The notes beneath the pieces are model-generated. The model had not been told where the DNA came from, made no database searches, and saw nothing but the letters and a program-made list of their open reading frames with translations. From Trichoplax sp. H2 (Eukaryota > Placozoa > Uniplacotomia > Trichoplacea), in the NCBI GenBank assembly GCA_003344405.1, contig NOWV01000157.1:1-64000 (forward strand): a stretch of DNA of 64,000 bases, read 5' to 3'. Shown piece by piece: positions 11,976-24,699 of the stretch (its first letter is position 1; each line of letters begins with the position of its first letter). The position numbers and the translations under genes are program-made.

Positions 11976-12580
11976 CTTGATTTCCTCAGTTTACATACCG
12001 TTAAAATATATAGTATTACGCGAACAGAATATGCTAGAACAAAGTAGCCTAATCGTCTAGATCCAAAGAGTGTGTGAATTGGTATCAGGTAAAAATCATC
12101 AATGCTGATGTTAGCATAAAAATCGATGAAATATAGCGATCTCTTATGGGCATAAACTTAGCGAATAGTAATAATTGCTTTCGTAACAAATTTAAATTCG
12201 ATAGAAATTGGTCCACACAGCTTGTTGTGCTCATTGACCATTCATATTTAATTAACGAAAATGTACCATTGTAATTGAAGATATGTTGATAGTAGGGAAT
12301 GTAGTAAGAATCTGATATAGTTAGAATTAAAACATAAACACTTCCTAAAAATCAAAAACTAATAAGTTAAATAACAGCCTAACGGAAGGATTTTAAGACT
12401 TATTGTGGGCTGCTGGCGGTACTCTAGTCTTGGTATGGAACTTTTATTGGTAATCGACTCTGAAAATATATAAATATTAAGAATAAGATTTAAAGGGGAA
12501 CCAACCATTGCAATCAACCATGCTAGCGAACGTAGAGAATCGATTTCAATGAAAACCGAGTATCTACTAATATTTGACAT

Positions 12581-13689
12581 TTTTAAATTGGAAATTGAGC
12601 CATTTGATAGTTGTTTAATTGTAATCAGAGTACGTACATAGCCAGTCGTTTATGCTAAGTCGTAGCATACAACGTATCACCTATACATATCTTATCTTCC
12701 AATACTGATCTAGAAGCGGAAAAAGTATAGATTAATTAATTATATGATAAAGCATTGAATAGCGCAGCCATCTACAATTAATGGCGGCGTCTGTGTATTT
12801 CAACTTTTATCGAATTTTTACGACTTATTCAAGCTTTTGTACCAGTTCGCTCGAATAAGTAAAATATAAATATTAATGCGTTTTTATAACATAACGGATA
12901 TTACAATCTTATGAAAGTCTTTTATTGACGACTATTTCTATGCCATTAAGGCTATAAATATTTATTCCGAAGATACCATACTGTATTATTAGTTGGTGAA
13001 CGATTATAGAAACGCAATTATGCATAAAGTACGCGTATAATTGCTATCGTTGTTTGTGTTCAGAAATTATCGCGGAAGTAATAAAAAATGTTAATAATTA
13101 CGTCACCGTATAGAGATTGTTATTTAGTTTGTTTGCTGCATCAGGGTATCCTGTAGATGATCCAGTATAGCGTATATCGCTCAATATTACTCATGTTATC
13201 TAACGGAAGTACTAAAAATTTGCCACATATATTTCCTTACGAAAATTTTAGGCTATAGAATTGATATTTTACCGAAGTGAGATTAGAATCAGGTTATTCC
13301 AGAATAGTTTGCTAGTCTTGTTACCAAAACATATTAAAATCTCCTCACATTATAAAAAAATTTATTTCATAGCCCGAAATGGAATAAAAATTAAAGTTTT
13401 TCAAAAGAGTAATGAAATAAAACGTTTTATTCGCATTAATATAAACGACAGTTCTTTCATTTCTTAAAAAATGTGGGCTGTACGTCAAGTAAGCAATAAC
13501 TTTTACCTTTCACTTCTAGATACTATTTCGCTGCTGATAGAGCAGTCCACTCATATTTTTAAATTGAGATTAAGCGCACCGCAAGATCCAGTGCAGCATT
13601 AATGTAAGCACGTATAGTAAGCATTTTCTATAGTTTAGTAATTTGGTTCAGTATTCTATAAAGGAATTTTTAGCTATCACAGTTAAAGT
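12581..13689. other. No gene recognised
   Basis: AT-rich intergenic sequence upstream of pseudogene copy 3. A 68-codon plus-strand frame at 13261-13467 lacks an ATG start and any recognisable feature and is not called. Confidence 0.5.
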
Positions 13690-14515
13690 GTAAATGTGCG
13701 AATCTATTTGTAGCAGTAATAATAATGAACATTATCTGAAATAGTTTTTTAGAATTAAATGATATTTAAGATGCAAATGCTAATCTTAATTTCATTCGCA
13801 TTTATTTTTCTCTATATCAACAAGACTTCAACAATAGTATATGCTATCGTGCAGTAGCCTAACTTTATAAATACTACTACAACGTGAATTTATGTTAAAT
13901 AATACCTACTGAGGCACAGGATTCGGTAAAACGTGAAGTAATATGCCGATCGAAGTTGAAAACAGGCTAAGCTACATGATAATTCCCATTATTGCAGCAA
14001 GACCTATAATCAATACCATAAGAGTGATAAATTGAGCTCTTTTGCAGTATGTTTTCTTCTACTTTGTGAATGGGCAGTAAAATAAATCGATCGATACCAA
14101 TACAAAAAGTTAACCATGCTAGCATAAATAAATAAATACTTGCTCGAAATTGAGCTATGTCACATCTTGTACTGGTTGACTATTCATTCTTAATTAAAGT
14201 ACCGTTTAAACTGTAAAAATATAGATAGTAACGAGTATAATAAGAATTTGATATCGCGAGAATTAAATATAAGTACAACACAAAAGATTATAAATCAGTA
14301 AGTTAAGAACAGTCAAATGGACGAACTTTTACGTGTAATGAGGAATAGCGACGACGTTCTTGTCTTATTATTGGAAATGGATTTGCTGCAGACTTCGTAT
14401 TGCATAGCAAAAAAGAAGTAGATTTAGCAGCAATCTGAATAATATGATAAATCAAGCCTCCAGACGTAGAAATCAGCTTCAGGGAAAATGGAATCCTGAC
14501 TAAAATTATGTTTAT
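13690..14515 (-). pseudogene. GPCR pseudogene, array copy 4, heavily decayed
   Basis: Minus-strand nucleotide similarity to the intact receptors over most of their length. It covers an N-terminus-like stretch near 14460-14515, extracellular-loop-1 sequence near 14165-14260 (equivalent to SLIENVW and ISDSYY), a TM3/loop region near 14040-14110 and a TM5-loop segment near 13730-13830. Frames are broken by several indels and stops, so no product is expected. It is more diverged than copy 3, suggesting an older duplication. Confidence 0.7.
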
Positions 14516-15949
14516 GTCTATAGAAGAAAGAATAATTGATAAATGTATAGTTAAAACTACGGTACATTCGATAAAAAGAAGGTGGTGAAAAATAAAGTAC
14601 AGCATTCTAACTTTTTATATATTTCCTTAGAATAAAAAATCTTATTTACTACGTAACTATGATTAGACCACGTACATAATTTATTTCAGACTTATTTATC
14701 AAGTGTCACAAATTCAATAATACATTCTTTTTGCGATAGTCTAATAGTCGTCCTGAATTAGTACTATTTAGCTTAAGAAGTTAATTATAAGTTTTAATTT
14801 CTAAATCTCGCAGCAGCAGCTGGCATTGAAAATACAGAAGCTGTAGTCAAGTACTAAATACATTGGAAGGAGATAAAGCAATTCCTTCAGCGACAGAGAT
14901 GAAAACTATCGTATTAAGTGAATTAGTAAAATTTAGCCAACATTGAAGCAGTCAATTTGTTTTGCTGATTACGTATTCATAATTTTTTGTGAGGATATCA
15001 AAATCATATGTACTAGTACACTTAATACATAATTTGACGATACCAGAAAATTATATCAGGTCGTTTTATATCTCTGATCCAAGATTTCCTAGTTGTAATT
15101 TACAGTTATTAACAATTATTGACACAAAGAATCTTCGCGAACAAAAGCTATTAATATTCTATTCTTTAGGATCGGATACCTCCAACTTAACGGTATTGAT
15201 ATTCCATACATGCAAATTCACCAAATACTCTATCGTAGTTAAGATGATGAAAGAACATCTTAAATAAACTACTACTCTAAACCTATTCTAACCTATTGTG
15301 TCTACTCGCAATTATTGTTGTAATTTGAAGTTTTATATAGGATAGCCTGGTAATGTCTACGATACTCGGCATAAGCACATATCGACAGTAATAGCTACCC
15401 ATAAATGCAAAAAGTAAATAAATCTATATGATCAACATAATCGTCTATATTAATTTACCTTACTAGCTCGATTGTTTAATGTCGTAAAAAGTTCAACTCG
15501 ATCACAGGTACAAAATTCGCATATTGAATTTTTGAAGGATATTAATACAATAGCATTATCCAATATACCGGGCACACATAATAAATATAATTATAATTCA
15601 TAATGAAAGAGATTATTTTTAAGGAATGATATTCATAACGAAAGACGTTGTCTCGTGATAACTGTTAACTCATGGTATACATTTAATCAAGATAATCGTT
15701 TATTGAAACACTATTTATCTATTCGAGTAAATTATTTACACTTTGCGCGTTATTTAATTAATATAAGTCTGCAAATTAGTTTCTATCTGATAGTGATATT
15801 AACGCTACTTATAGAAGTTGATAGAAGTAAAGTAAAGGGGCTGAAAGTCTAAGACAAGAAAGAAAATGTTAAATATGCTTCTACGCAACATTGCCAGGCA
15901 TATTCTGATATTTCAACAGTGATATCAAGTTCATTAATTCCTCCTATTG
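14516..15949. other. No gene recognised
   Basis: AT-rich intergenic sequence. Frames of 92 codons (14989-15267) and 65 codons (15655-15852) on the plus strand have non-ATG starts and look like chance openings. Confidence 0.5.
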
Positions 15950-16330
15950 AATATATAATAAAAATATTGCACCTTAAGAATCTTGATAAATAACAATAAC
16001 AAATGTAAATAGAATTTAAAACCGTCTATCATATGCAGATGATAACTGAAAACCAAATATTAATCTTAGCATCGTTAGCCTCCATATCACGACGATATAT
16101 ACTATTGCATTAATAGCATACCAGAAGTTATACATTGCAACCTAATCGAAAAATCCAATTATAGTGAGGAATAACCTCAGGTCAAAATCTCTATATATAT
16201 TTATATAAAAATCGATAAAATGTGGCTATCACTTATGAACGTAGGCAAAGCAAAGAGCAACCACCGTTGTGGTTAGAGCTAAGTCTAAAACTCGTAAGAC
16301 GATGGACTTCACAGTGTCTATAATAAAAAC
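15950..16330 (-). pseudogene. GPCR pseudogene fragment, array copy 5
   Basis: Minus-strand remnant covering roughly TM4 to the start of TM6. The stretch at 16020-16080 matches the intracellular loop 3 region around 7.35-type RSQLSS/ERRFQ codons of the intact genes, and 16140-16250 matches the TM5 and second extracellular loop region. No reading frame survives. Nothing equivalent to TM1-TM3 is seen further right. Confidence 0.6.
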
Positions 16331-18850
16331 TAATTCAACGACAAGGAAGCGTAAAGAAAATTCTATAAGCAAACTACTAGCTTAAACGCTTTTCTACTAA
16401 CCGCACTTTACATCCTGCTACGCATAATAGTTGGAATTTTAATACGCACGCTCCGCTATTATCTTCGTTGTTCAAGCGTATAATACAAGACATTGGCCTA
16501 ATGATGGTTGCTAGTTTGTAATCACGCCATAGTTCTGATATCTGTTATTCATAATTATACACATGTAATTACTTTGCCCTATGAGTCAATAACTAGCAAG
16601 TTCGGATGATTTATTTAAAATAGTAAATTAATTTTTATGATTTTTATCTTTTATTTAAATAATAATTTGTGCCTTCTGCTTGTTGTGATTTAAATGAGAG
16701 CATTTTAAATTAATTATAATTTTTCGAAGAAAGAATTGCATTGCTTAATTAAGTAAGTTGTACGGTATAAAGATGAAATAAGATAATATAGGCTAATGTT
16801 TTATAAGCTGACTTCTATACATGATAAAATGCATCAGATATGCCGTACTGGCGCACAATATGATCACTGAAATTGAACACTCTAACCATATTTGCATGAA
16901 ACATATTCATCAGATGCATTTGATTTACCCTTTTAAAATACTGCCTTAGCTACAACTAGAATTCTTTGAAAATTCTCGTTGCAAATTGAGTTAATTCTTA
17001 TTCTGTGAGATGCAGCGCTTGCTAGTTCTTTTAGATACTAAAAAATTTTCCTTACATGTAGGTTATAAATTCACTTGCAGCATGATCCCAATAGTCATCT
17101 TTTACAATGTCATACTGGCTTACTTCCTTAGACGGCCACTTTTTACTTTGTATTAAGTCCGAGGGAATCCGAGCCGGTATAGTTCTAAAATTCCAATGTG
17201 ATCCTTATCCAATCTGTTGTTGATGGTACTAATCTCTAGTACATTCTCTATATTTTTTAGCACAACCGACAAATATGCGATATGAATGCTTTAATTTCAT
17301 ATAATATGCAATTTGAAGTAGGCTCGTATACACCCATTAAGTACATGGAATATTTATTTTCAAAATAGTATAATAACTATTAAGAAGGGTCACAATCAAG
17401 GATTGGGACACAATGCGATCATTCAAATAGGTATTCATTACCCTCGTCGATCTAAGAAGCTTATTAGTAACTTGGTATAAAGTAAAATTGCTTTTCTAAT
17501 AAATATAACTGTTTCTGTACTGATATAATTTGTACTAGTCTACCTTTAATCCCACAGACAATTTTTACATGAACCTGTATATTCTATTCTACATTACTAT
17601 CAGATATTTTAGCTCAATCTAAGCATCACTCATCTAATCGGCTTCTGAAATCACATTTTATCTATCAATAATCCCTTTTAAAGAGATTTTTCTTCATGAT
17701 TTCATGAATAAATTAGTTAACATTACAAATAATAATAACAAGTAAATAGCACTTTCGAAAAATCCGATAATAAACACAATAACTGTATATTAATGGCTAT
17801 TTTATAAGCAGTCATAATAGTTAGCATGTTTTGATAATTATTAATAAATCTATGCACAGAAAATGCTTCTATTACTCAACTAATTAAGAAATTTTACACT
17901 TTTAGTTTGCTATGTTCGTAAGACGTTAGTAAAGAAGAAAACATTTATCCCCGTTGCTTATTTTTGCCTCATTTATAAAAAAAATTATCAAAATGAACAG
18001 CAATCTAATAGCTTAATAGGATAAATTCTGATTTAATTTTTCGATCCTAACATTTTGATGTTATTTTGCCCCATGCATAAATGAACCGCAGTGATGGTAA
18101 ACAAAATTTTACTTACTGTAAGATGCATATACATATGCGTAAGGTTATTTCACATAAATACCAAGGTAGATTTTAAATCATGGAATGGCGATCGAAAACT
18201 GCCTTGGTAATCATATTATGAATCTATAACTAGCAGTTTGTCATATTAACAACTTATACATATTTGCAGATTCATTTTAAATGTAACTATTAATTTAATA
18301 AGAAACGATGACGTTACTGCTTTTCAGAACGAACTGATGAAATTCAAACAATGAATAAACTCATCTCTAAATTTAGCCAAAACATGCCTAATATTGCACT
18401 ATAAAAATATTGAGATTTACCGAATAGTTAGCTAGTATTAATAGTGCTGTTACTTTGGCAATCTTTAAAGATACTTTTAGTCATCTATTAAAGTTCAACT
18501 AGTCAGCAAATTTCCTTTCAACAATATAACCGTGTAAGTATAATACAAGGATTATTCAATACAAAGGGCTTCGAAAACGGTAACGTTATACTTATTCGAA
18601 TCAAATTTGATTTTATTATTATCTTATGTCTAAATTTACTTTAATAAACTTGCTGAAATTGTATAATTCTGTTAACTTACGAAACACTTAGGCAAGTTAA
18701 TCAAATTGTGATAGTGTATTTACGAAATATTCGGACAAGTTAGTTGTACTTTCATCATAAGAACTAATCTACGTTTCATTAATCACATGTTTGCTTAATT
18801 TATGTCTGTAACTAACACTGCGAGCGTGTTCATTTGAAATCTTAGCGCGA
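16331..18850. other. Noncoding 3' flank of GPCR copy 6, related to 3990-6254
   Basis: No gene seen. Around 17020-17385 it aligns with 3990-4360, and about 17980-18020 with 4420-4460. The ~600 bp between them (17386-17975) has no counterpart in the left copy, so it was inserted here or lost there. The last ~300 bp aligns with the 3' flank of copy 2. Confidence 0.6.
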
Positions 18851-19951
18851 TTAAACCTCTGTAATTACTATATTTTCATTTTGGCTAAATTTTGTTTCAC
18901 TAGAAACAATCGGAATAACTTTAGGACGGAGGCAATTTGATATCGGAGATTGACAATGTAGCTGACTTCTAATATCGTGAAATCGAAAGATTAGGTAAAT
19001 CAAAGGATCAAGTACTGAATTAGAATAAGGAAGTAAAGTAATTATTTTTTGAAATTTAGATATTTGGGTTGGTGTTCCATTTAGGAAACTAACCGCTGCC
19101 GAAGTCGAAATGAAAAAAAAAGCAAATATATTTGTCGAGGCAATGAGAATGAGCACTATCTGAAATCGTCTTTCAAATGTAGACGATAATTGAGATCTAA
19201 ATATTAATCTTGACTTTCTTAGTTTCCATATTATTCCCGTATACAAGCCAGCCGTAGTAGAGTAGGCGAGAATATAATAACCTAGACAGCTAAATGCCAC
19301 TATGGAATGAATTGATGTCAAATAATATTCGCCAAGACATAAATTACGATAAAACTCAAAATAGTACGCAGACCTAAGGTGAAAGTAAGCGAAATTAAAG
19401 ATGATAGTTCCGACTGACATAGTAACTCCTAATATCCATGATATTGTAGTTATAATTTTGGCTCTTTTTACTGTCAATTTCCAATTGCTATGTGGATAGG
19501 TAGTTAAAATAAAGCGATCAATCCCAATACATAAAGTTAGTGTTGCTGCCATGAATAAATTCAAGTTTGCTAGAAACTGTGCTATGCCGCATGTTACGCT
19601 AATTGACCATGCATTCTTTATTAACGAAAAATTAGCACTTGAACCATGGATGTGTTGATAGTAGTGAGTATAAAAAGAGTCCGATATGATGAGTATAAAA
19701 ATATAAATACAACCCATAAGATCGCAAAGAATTAAGTTAAACAATAACCATACAGAAGGATTTTTATGAGCAATCATTGAATGATGACGGTGTTCTTTAT
19801 TTCTTACTAAAAATTTATAAGTAATTGATTCCCATATCGTGTAGCTGATAAGAAATAGATTTAACGGCAATCCAATCAAAGCGATACACCATGCTATCGG
19901 ACGCATTACATCAACCTCAAGGAAGACAGAATATCGGCTGAAATTACCCAT
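18851..19951 (-). CDS. Class A (rhodopsin-like) GPCR, complete, 366 aa
   Basis: Second complete receptor of the array, the same length as that at 6255-7355 and alignable without gaps. It is clearly more diverged from copies 1 and 2 than they are from each other. The start is the ATG at 19949-19951 (MGNFSRYSVFLE). It keeps TM1 GLPLN, TM2 CDLMG, Cys before TM3, DRF after TM3, the TM4 Trp, LCLGEYY in extracellular loop 2, LRKSRLIFRSQLSSTFERR in intracellular loop 3 and LDPLIY in TM7. TM6 again lacks CWxP. The C-terminus ends VITEV, again a class I PDZ-type ligand. Intronless. Ligand unknown; the high conservation of TM3, loop 3 and the C-terminus argues for the same signalling partners as its paralogues. 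Confidence 0.93.
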   Translation of the reverse strand: MGNFSRYSVFLEVDVMRPIAWCIALIGLPLNLFLISYTIWESITYKFLVRNKEHRHHSMIAHKNPSVWLLFNLILCDLMGCIYIFILIISDSFYTHYYQHIHGSSANFSLIKNAWSISVTCGIAQFLANLNLFMAATLTLCIGIDRFILTTYPHSNWKLTVKRAKIITTISWILGVTMSVGTIIFNFAYFHLRSAYYFEFYRNLCLGEYYLTSIHSIVAFSCLGYYILAYSTTAGLYTGIIWKLRKSRLIFRSQLSSTFERRFQIVLILIASTNIFAFFFISTSAAVSFLNGTPTQISKFQKIITLLPYSNSVLDPLIYLIFRFHDIRSQLHCQSPISNCLRPKVIPIVSSETKFSQNENIVITEV

Positions 19952-22500
19952 TTTATTGATTAAGCTTGACTTATATGATCAAAGTATTATTCTATTTATG
20001 GTATAGTGGATTACACAATGTAGGCTAAAATATAGAATAAAATATTGCCAATGTGTAATTTTAATTGTTGAATATTAAGCTTATTAAGAATAAGCGATTA
20101 AATGATTATAAGGGATATTTTAATAAAGAATCAACGATATAATTTTATTAAAATCTTACTGTATTAATATTTCTTATCAAAACTTTGACACTGTAAAATT
20201 AATCACTCGTAGAAAGCAAACAAGAAATGAGATATTAGATTAAGTAATAAGGTATAGAGCTTCGATGATAATAAATATCTCAATAGCTAACAACGGAGCG
20301 AAATAATTTCAAAAAGTCAACCTATTCGCGTCTGGAAGCTCTTATTAAAATTAATATTTAAAAGCACAAGCGATCGTTTATAATGCATATAAAGAAAAAA
20401 TTCTTGACTTGTATTTAGCGAAAAATAGATGTATGGACAATAAGATAAAAGGCAATAATAAGAGGATTAATAGAAACTATTGCTGTCTTAGCTTGATTTA
20501 TCGATAATTTCTAATCTTTTGATGCAGCAGCTTTTGCGTAAATTGTTGATCGCAAAATTTAATACTCAGAATGAGATTAATTTCGAGTATGTAGAAAAAA
20601 TAGCTCTTAACGATAGTATTTTTGTGACGAAGGGTTTTCTTATGGGATGAATAGTGTCAACTAAACCTGACAATGAATTGACTTCAGTACGTATGCTATA
20701 TTTAATTTCCTGTCATTTCAATAAGCGATAAACTTGGTAATCAATTTAAAAATGATCCGTACTATGTGGTTAAATTCTGTTTAAGCTACTACATTAGTTA
20801 ATATGCGACTGTTTATCGGATATTTCTATCCATGTCAATCACTGTAAATTTATACTGTATAGAAAAGCAAAACAAATAATAGCTATAATATCTGTCGCGA
20901 AAATGAAATTTTATTTGTATTGTATTTGGTTGTATAGCGTACATCTTTACTATAATATTCTCTACATAATCTGTCTTCAGATCTATTTTTTTATTCATGA
21001 ATCCTAATATTATACCCTTTTCTATCAGCGTGGTACACTAAGCCGTTAAATTATAGTACCTATAACCTATCACGTGAATTAGCTTGTGAATCAGGTTAAC
21101 GAAAGTCCCAAGTTAGTACAAAGATCTTCTAGTTTACTCCTTTCTACGTAAATCACTTAATGACGCTATTTTTGCTGATAATTTCCAAATATTACGTAAC
21201 TTGCAGTGCTTTGCATATTATTATAAAGCGGAAGAATATTATGTGCCAGAAAGGTTGCTACAAGAGCCCGTTTCTAAGCAATGTATTAAATACTTGTTTT
21301 AATAAATTTACCCCTCAAAAGTGAATAGTAAGATAGTAGTGCCTTTTCCGCTATAAACAGGAAAAAATTTCTCAAAGTCTTATTTAAATTTAGTGAAGTT
21401 AAAAATATTTTTGTTTGCATTGATCATTAAAGTAGTAATAACCTACTATTTTATTGTTCACATTCAGATACTATAAACTATCGATTATTAACTCTTCATT
21501 AAACTCCGATTTGCCTAATTTAGTCTAAGACAGAAGAGTACGGTACTGTGATAGCTACAGCTATATGGCGACTAGAAAAAGTTAAAATGAGTTTGCTGTA
21601 GACAAATGTTAAGAAAGCAATGTGACACACGAAACTCGTAGTTTTAAATATTAGATTACAATCTACGGTTGATAATACAGTAAAGATGACTCTCGTTACC
21701 CATCTCTTCAAATATAGTTTGTCTAAAGGAATTATTATGTCTTAAACTAAATTCTTCATGGATACGGATTAAGATTTTTAAAAATATTTACCTAAATAAA
21801 AAATTAAGCTATTAAACTAGAATTGGATTACAAATAAGCAAACGACAATTTATAGTTTTGACATTTATTTGCAACTAGAATTTTTCGAAGCCAGTACTAA
21901 ACATGATTAGTAATCTGATTGCAAGTAGTCCAATAAAAAATGGTGTCTCAGTAATTTATTTGGCTTAATTTATTATTATGCAAGCCAAAATCAACATTTG
22001 TAAACACAGCTATCCGTAAACGTAATAAATAAATCTATAACAATTGCAGCCTACTTTCAGTTGGCCAACAATGCCAGTTTATAGATTGCTATGAAAGAAT
22101 GAGATTATCTACTTAATCATAGATAGAGAATTACGATAATCAATTATTTCAATAGCAGCTAACAATGCAACACACTCTATCCTGATAATAACCATTGTTG
22201 TTAAATTCCCATCTTGTTGGTTTATTATTTTCGATAGCCAGACTAAATCACTAGATACAACTTTAATTTCCTAATTATAGTAAATTTTAGAGAATCTATT
22301 GTATTAAAAATTAGGAATACCATAACAGCAAATTTTTAACATCCTGTTCAGCCCCTTACAGTAAATAACTTTTACAATTTAGTTAAAATAAATTAGTTTT
22401 GTGATTTCTATCTTATAATCGAATAGCCGATTTAAGAAAAATTCATTAGTCCTATCGGTCGACCTTGATAAAAGTTAAACTAGATTTACGTAGCACATAA
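19952..22500. other. Noncoding 5' flank of GPCR copy 6, duplicate of 7356-10730
   Basis: No gene seen. Collinear, diverged match to the 5' flank of copy 2 up to about 22500, for instance the run around 21655-21700 against 9470-9510. The distance between matching points shrinks from ~12.6 kb to ~11.75 kb across the block, so indels have accumulated. Confidence 0.65.
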
Positions 22501-24699
22501 AAAGTAGTACAGTTCGGTAGTAAAGTAGTTCAAGTTAATTTCAAGTGGGGGAATATTAAGAAAACTTAAGATATTGTACGTAATTTTTTTGATAATTTGG
22601 TTTGTTTGAGGCAGTAATCTGGCCTTTATTGTAATTCTTTTAAAGTTACTTAAAATTTAAATAAACTGGCATTTTCCTCTATTTTAGCGAAAAATTGCAA
22701 AGTGGCTATTCGTTTTTAGTAAAGTTAATGCTTTTCTCATTTTTATTTCTGCTATTGAAAGATGTAGAGTTATATTGCTCACGCCTAAAAGCAGGAATAT
22801 CGAAAAGAAATTATTCCGATATAAGTTACTGACCAAGTAATGCAAAAGCAATTTATTTAGTATGCATGCATCTTTGAAACACAAATGAAATATGGACGGA
22901 AATGAGATCGAAATTAACCTTGAATTATTTATACTTTAAAAATAAAAATATTAACCATTTATTACGATCGAAAGTTCCTGCATCATCACTAACAATATTG
23001 ACTGTAGATTAATTGTCAAATTATGTTTTCGACTTTTCACGTGTAACTTTGTTTGCTATTATTTCTTCACTATTGCGTCATACTTTTTACTGTAACTTCA
23101 TTTTAAACTTCATGTAAACATGAAAGTCTGCGGGTCAATTTCATTAAGCCTTCATAAAGGGGCAAACAAGAGTTTGAAATATAAGTAATCTTATATTACG
23201 AGCATAATTGAAAAGAGTAAACCCCATTATCTTAAGTATAGAATTAGAAGCAATATTATTGAAATTTAAGTTATTATCAAGTTGCCAATTTTCATTACTC
23301 GAATGCAATAATATGCAATATCTTTTTATCGGCGTTGCATCGTAATATTTCAAGCACTCCAATTATAGCTTTTCTATCCTGTCAGTCTGAAGATTTTACG
23401 ACCTTAACTTAGACTCGAGTTGAAAGATATCAAATTGCAGTTTATGCCACGGTACAGATTAAATGATGGCTATAAATAGGATTTTTAACGAAATAGACCT
23501 GCACCATCCGATCCTTCCGGAGCGTATAATCTGTTCTATAATTATAACTTCAAAAATTTCTATAATTTCTTTATCTCTTGACAGCTCCGATTAATCCATA
23601 TCTATTTGCAGATTAAATGGGTAAAGTTCAAATCCATAGAGTAGCAACACAATATTAGAATAATGATGCAATCGATAAAAGCATTCAATAACATAAGTAA
23701 GTAAACCATCCTTAAAAGTATAATTTACTTTCATTCATCATAGGTGATCTAATGACATACATATATTTATTGCTACACTCACGGATTTTTAAATTTAATT
23801 ATAATTATTATTAAGTAGGGAACCATAGCCACTATTTCTCAATTAGAAGTCGCTTCGATATAAATACATTGCTCTAGACACTACTTAAATCGTTTGTCTC
23901 GCAATAACCTTGGTGACTCAAAAATTATCCAAAGTAAAACTAGCGTTTACTTTCTTAACCACTCATCAAGCATCTCTAATGCACCTTACTTAATATAAGA
24001 CCTTAGCCACAGTCAAACACAAACTTCAAATCTAGTTAAATTATTATGTTAAAGAGGTAACGTACTCTGCTAAGTAACTCCAAATGTAACTTATTATTAA
24101 TTACTTTAGTAGCTGGCTTATATGCCTTTGTACTGCTATTTACAGATTTTCGTGCAAGGAAATATTAATGAACAACTTAATAAATAAGTTACTTGACCAT
24201 ATAGCAATTGTTCCAGTAATTATAATTATTAACCGTGAAGGAAAAAACGCAACATGCTGCTTTCAATGTCATTTGCAGAATGAATTTTATTGCTTACCAC
24301 TGATTTCACAACATACGATCACTTTATTAGCCTGCTGCAACTTCCTCTATAGAAGGCCTATTCATAGATAAACTACAACGACATGGCCAATATTAACCAT
24401 AGATTTCACAAAATATTATTCTGGTGATAGGTTTACTACATAACTTGTCAGAGAAGGTGTCTTACTCATAGAAAAATAAATTTTACCTTCGTTTTTATTG
24501 AAGAATTTAATCATTTCAGTATTACCCAATATATTTATTTAAAGACTGATATTGATAATTTCTATTAATCTAATTCTTTATTGGAAGATGTTGTACCTTT
24601 CCTTAATTTTCCTGCTGAGTTATCATTTGCGGTATATAGATTGCGGCCAATATCCGAAATTAAGGTATCATGAGGGAAGAAATTGCGATAAAAATGAAA
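22501..24699. other. No gene recognised
   Basis: AT-rich sequence beyond the GPCR duplication. Frames of 60-75 codons are present on both strands, but none has a convincing start, motif or splice context. Confidence 0.5.

Larger units (their letters stand above)
11300..12580 (-). pseudogene. GPCR pseudogene, array copy 3 (split by assembly gap)
   Basis: Starts with an ATG at 12578-12580 (MSNISRYSVFIEID...), clearly the same N-terminus as the intact receptors, and reads through TM1 into TM2. A frameshift near 12390 follows; the other frame continues with NPSVRLLFNLL. Further frames recover ISDSYY and FSLIKYEWS (extracellular loop 1). Sequence equivalent to TM3-TM4, including the DRF motif, is missing: after 12209 the match jumps to the loop before TM5. 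Pieces of TM5 and the LRKS loop are recognisable, and the TM7-end nucleotide pattern is seen near 11340. The part at 11551-11784 is present twice because of the gap, so the true gene is shorter than the span. Nonfunctional. Confidence 0.85.

Noticed and set aside
13261-15852. Plus-strand frames of 65-92 codons among GPCR pseudogenes
   Set aside because: Non-ATG starts, no features, and opposite in strand to the array; consistent with chance.
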